Shown piece after piece: positions 61,954 through 64,000 of a stretch of DNA of 64,000 nt; within the stretch, counting starts at the first letter, position 1, and the number at the start of each line of letters is the position of its first letter. This stretch comes from Desulfobulbaceae bacterium (GTDB taxonomy: Bacteria; Desulfobacterota; Desulfobulbia; Desulfobulbales; VMSU01): positions 1 to 64,000 of the forward strand of contig JAQUKQ010000004.1 of NCBI GenBank assembly GCA_028718985.1. The letters are read 5' to 3'. The position numbers were made by a program, and so were the translations under genes. The notes under the pieces were generated by a model. That model saw only the letters and a list, made by a program, of their open reading frames with translations. It was not told the DNA's origin and did no database searches.

Positions 61954-62850
61954 ATGAACACTCAAGCAGTGACCGAGACAAATTTTCCAGGACTTACCTT
62001 AATCCATCGCGGCAAGGTTCGTGATTTATATGATTTGGGCGACTGTCTGCTGATGGTGGCTACAGACCGGATTTCGGCCTTCGATGTGGTCATGGCCGAT
62101 CCAATCCCCTCGAAAGGTGCTGTCTTGACTCAAGTATCACTCTTCTGGTTTGAGTACTTGAAGGATATCGTGCCCAATCACCTGCTCACCGCAGATGTTA
62201 ACCACTATCCGGCAGCCTGTGCTCCATACCGAGAACAGTTGGCTGGACGCAGCATGCTGGTGCGGAAGGCTGAGCCGCTAACGGTTGAGTGTATCGTCCG
62301 GGGGTACATCTCCGGATCGTTTTGGAAGGCGTATCAGAAAGACCCGGTGGTCTGTGGCTTCAAATTGCCAGCGGGCCTGAAGGAGTCTGAGAAACTGCCA
62401 CAGACTCTTTTTACACCATCAACGAAAGCGGCCTTGGGGGCGCATGATGAGAACATCTCGCTGGAGAGGATGAGGGAGATTGTCGGCGTGGCAGAAACCG
62501 ATAAAATTGCGGATGTCTGTGTGCGGTTGTACGAGAAGGCGGCAGCTTACGCCAGGCAACGTGGCATCATCATTGCTGATACCAAATTTGAGCTTGGCTG
62601 GTTTGATGGAGAATTGATCTTGATTGACGAGGTGCTGACCCCAGATTCATCTCGTTTCTGGCCGGTGGACGATTACCAAACGGGCCGGGGGCAGGCGAGT
62701 TTTGATAAGCAATTTCTGCGCGACTATTTACTCTCTCTTGATTGGCCACAGACACCGCCACCGCCACCACTACCAGCGCATATTGTCGAAAAGACCAGGG
62801 CACGCTATTTGGAAGCACTCGAAAAAATCAGTGGAGCTGGCCTCCCGTGA
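61954..62850 (+). CDS. purC: Phosphoribosylaminoimidazole-succinocarboxamide synthase
   Basis: PurC (SAICAR synthase), 298 residues, of the longer eukaryote/proteobacteria-type form. [24 protein letters not shown] and [14 protein letters not shown] are the conserved ATP- and substrate-binding segments. It joins aspartate to CAIR in purine synthesis. AAGGAA lies nine bases before ATG. The 175 bases between mutL and purC contain a TGCCAA-T-TTGGCA inverted repeat (61814-61826). It is convergent with the J-protein gene. Confidence 0.96.
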   Translation: MNTQAVTETNFPGLTLIHRGKVRDLYDLGDCLLMVATDRISAFDVVMADPIPSKGAVLTQVSLFWFEYLKDIVPNHLLTADVNHYPAACAPYREQLAGRSMLVRKAEPLTVECIVRGYISGSFWKAYQKDPVVCGFKLPAGLKESEKLPQTLFTPSTKAALGAHDENISLERMREIVGVAETDKIADVCVRLYEKAAAYARQRGIIIADTKFELGWFDGELILIDEVLTPDSSRFWPVDDYQTGRGQASFDKQFLRDYLLSLDWPQTPPPPPLPAHIVEKTRARYLEALEKISGAGLP

Positions 62851-62881
62851 GCAAGGAGAAGAGGAAGAGAGGGAGAAGGGC

Positions 62882-63829
62882 TTAGAGGCCAAGCGCCTGC
62901 AGCTTACCAAGCAACTCTTTTTGGGCTGCGGTGATCTCTTTTGGGATGTCGGCCATGAAGCGGACGAGGAGATCGCCTCGGGGGCCTAAGGGCCCATTCG
63001 GGAGTCCGTGACCTTTGAGGCGTAGTTTGGCTTGTGGTTGAATGCCGGCTGGTACCTTAACATTCAAGGTTTTACCTTCCAAGGTAGGAACGGCGACGGT
63101 GCCGCCCAGGGTTGCGGTGGAGAAGGGGACCAGGCTTTCGCAGATCAAGTCGCTGCCGTCGCGGCTGAAATTTGGATCGGGCAGGATGTTGACCAGGAGA
63201 TAGAGGTCGCCGCTTGGCCCGCCGTTTGGTGAGTCCGATCCCTTGCCCGTTACCCGTAGTTTTTTACCGGATTCGATGCCTGCCGGGATTTTGACCGAGA
63301 CCTTGTCGGCGTTGGCGCCCCGCCCCAGCGAGATAGTCTTTTCTGTGCCGGAGAGGACTTCACTCAAGGTGATGCCGAGTTCCAAAGTGGCGTCGGCACC
63401 CTTGACGGGCTGGGTGGTTTGGTAGCCTCTGCTGTGAGATTGAAAGGGGTTGCCGCCACCCATGCCGCCGCCTTGGGTGAAAAAAGCTTCAAAGGGGGAG
63501 CCTCCTCGAGCACGGCCCCCTGCTTGGGAGAATCCGCCGGTGTTGATGCCGAACTCTCTGAAGATCGATCCCAGGTCGGCACTGCGGAAGATGTCCTCTT
63601 GGCTATAGCGTTTTTGAAAGGTGTCGGAGCCATAGGTGTCATACTGCTGCCGTTTTTCCGGGTCGGAGAGTACGGCATAGGCTTCGTTGGCCTGCTTGAA
63701 CTTCTCCTCAGCCTTCTTGTCACCTTTCGTGCGGTCAGGGTGGTACTTGAGGGCGAGCTTGCGGTAGGCCTTTTTAAGGTCGTCTTTACTTACGTTTTTG
63801 TCGACGCCCAGTATTTTATAGTAGTCCAT
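62882..63829 (-). CDS. Class II J-domain co-chaperone (CbpA-like)
   Basis: A 315-residue DnaJ-family protein. J-domain residues ~1-68 with the HPD motif in KYHPDRTKG, a Gly/Phe-rich linker to ~150, then two C-terminal substrate-binding beta domains. The cysteine zinc-finger of DnaJ is missing, which makes it a CbpA-type protein that stimulates DnaK. The start at 63829 gives [13 protein letters not shown]; the frame extends 34 codons further without family match. A strong promoter candidate is upstream. Confidence 0.94.
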   Translation of the reverse strand: MDYYKILGVDKNVSKDDLKKAYRKLALKYHPDRTKGDKKAEEKFKQANEAYAVLSDPEKRQQYDTYGSDTFQKRYSQEDIFRSADLGSIFREFGINTGGFSQAGGRARGGSPFEAFFTQGGGMGGGNPFQSHSRGYQTTQPVKGADATLELGITLSEVLSGTEKTISLGRGANADKVSVKIPAGIESGKKLRVTGKGSDSPNGGPSGDLYLLVNILPDPNFSRDGSDLICESLVPFSTATLGGTVAVPTLEGKTLNVKVPAGIQPQAKLRLKGHGLPNGPLGPRGDLLVRFMADIPKEITAAQKELLGKLQALGL

Positions 63830-63896
63830 AGGGAAAAAGAGTTGTCGTTTAAGAGAAAAGCCGCTTAGGTTCGGCGAGCGATTTTTATGTGCCGCT

Positions 63897-63925
63897 AATA
63901 TAAGTACAGTGGTAGGGTTTGGCAA
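63897..63925 (-). promoter_or_regulatory. Sigma-70 promoter of the J-protein gene
   Basis: Minus strand: TTGCCA (63925-63920), 17-base spacer, TATATT (63902-63897). Both hexamers match five of six. The leader would be about 60 nucleotides. Confidence 0.6.
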
Positions 63926-63966
63926 GCGCAAACCTTGGCAGGCACGGCATGACGCAGGGAGTGATG

Positions 63967-64000
63967 ATGGAAGTAGTGCTGATTGCAGCCATGTCTACCA
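63967..64000 (+). CDS. Start of a probable dihydrofolate reductase (3' cut)
   Basis: Only 11 codons are in the window: an AGGGAG ribosome-binding site, two consecutive ATGs (63964 and 63967) and a reading [11 protein letters not shown]. This fits the first strand of dihydrofolate reductases, which begin with a similar hydrophobic LIAAM segment. The evidence is short, so the assignment is tentative. Confidence 0.4.
   Translation, partial: MEVVLIAAMST

Noticed and set aside
1-64000. CRISPR arrays, tRNA or rRNA genes, insertion sequences, prophage
   Set aside because: No regularly spaced repeats, no tRNA T-loop pattern, no transposase, integrase or phage genes were seen on reading both strands.

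Overview
The window looks like chromosomal DNA of a Gram-negative anaerobe, most likely a Desulfobulbales-type member of the Desulfobacterota. That placement is inferred from gene content: LPS export (LptD), a soluble NAD-linked HoxEFUYH hydrogenase, a diheme c-type cytochrome, TauE/SafE transporters next to two-component genes, an ATP-sulfurylase-like/APS-kinase fusion, and many hybrid kinases with HDOD and HPt partners. No rRNA, tRNA, CRISPR array, insertion sequence or prophage was found.

Layout. 1-8240 (+) is the end of a surface-polysaccharide cluster: a dehydrogenase/oxidoreductase fusion cut by the window edge, WecB, a heparinase II/III-like protein, a glycosyltransferase and a WbpM-type dehydratase. 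8241-10532 (-) is an RNase E/G with a long disordered N-terminus; its 0.6 kb upstream region is shared with ilvD. 11161-17269 (+) holds ilvD, lptD, a DHH phosphoesterase and an MltB-like transglycosylase. 17290-20134 (-) holds a NodIJ-like ABC exporter, a methyltransferase and an FKBP isomerase. 20263-25617 (-) is a complete hoxEFUYH operon ending in its own maturation protease. Divergent from it, 25945-28144 (+) encodes a GntR regulator, a TSUP transporter and a small membrane protein, closed by a clear terminator.

28294-31353 (+) is a tightly overlapping signalling operon: kinase, receiver, a kinase-like protein with a degenerate ATPase domain, receiver. It is followed by a second TSUP gene and an MFS gene (-), a multi-PAS hybrid kinase (+), then (-) the Sat-like/APS-kinase fusion with an ArsR regulator, a YibQ-type deacetylase, a polyprenyl synthase and a DinG-type helicase. 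42906-49976 holds a UspA protein, two unknown genes, a left-handed beta-helix acyltransferase-like protein, lon, mltG and an orphan gspG. 50125-53018 (+) is a second, smaller polysaccharide set (SDR epimerase, WecA-like transferase) overlapping an exported Lig E-type DNA ligase. 53348-56311 (+) is an HPt-HDOD-hybrid kinase operon. The last part holds tsaE, the diheme cytochrome, a geranylgeranyl-reductase-like flavoprotein (-), an M23 peptidase, mutL and purC (+), a class II J-protein (-) and the first codons of a probable dihydrofolate reductase (+).

The most unusual points are the sulfurylase-like domain that has lost the arginines of both its active-site motifs, the TSUP/two-component block with its pseudo-kinase, the possibly leaderless GntR gene, and the Lig E gene embedded in a polysaccharide operon. 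Start codons were adjusted where ribosome-binding sites or family alignment favoured an internal start; these choices are by eye.
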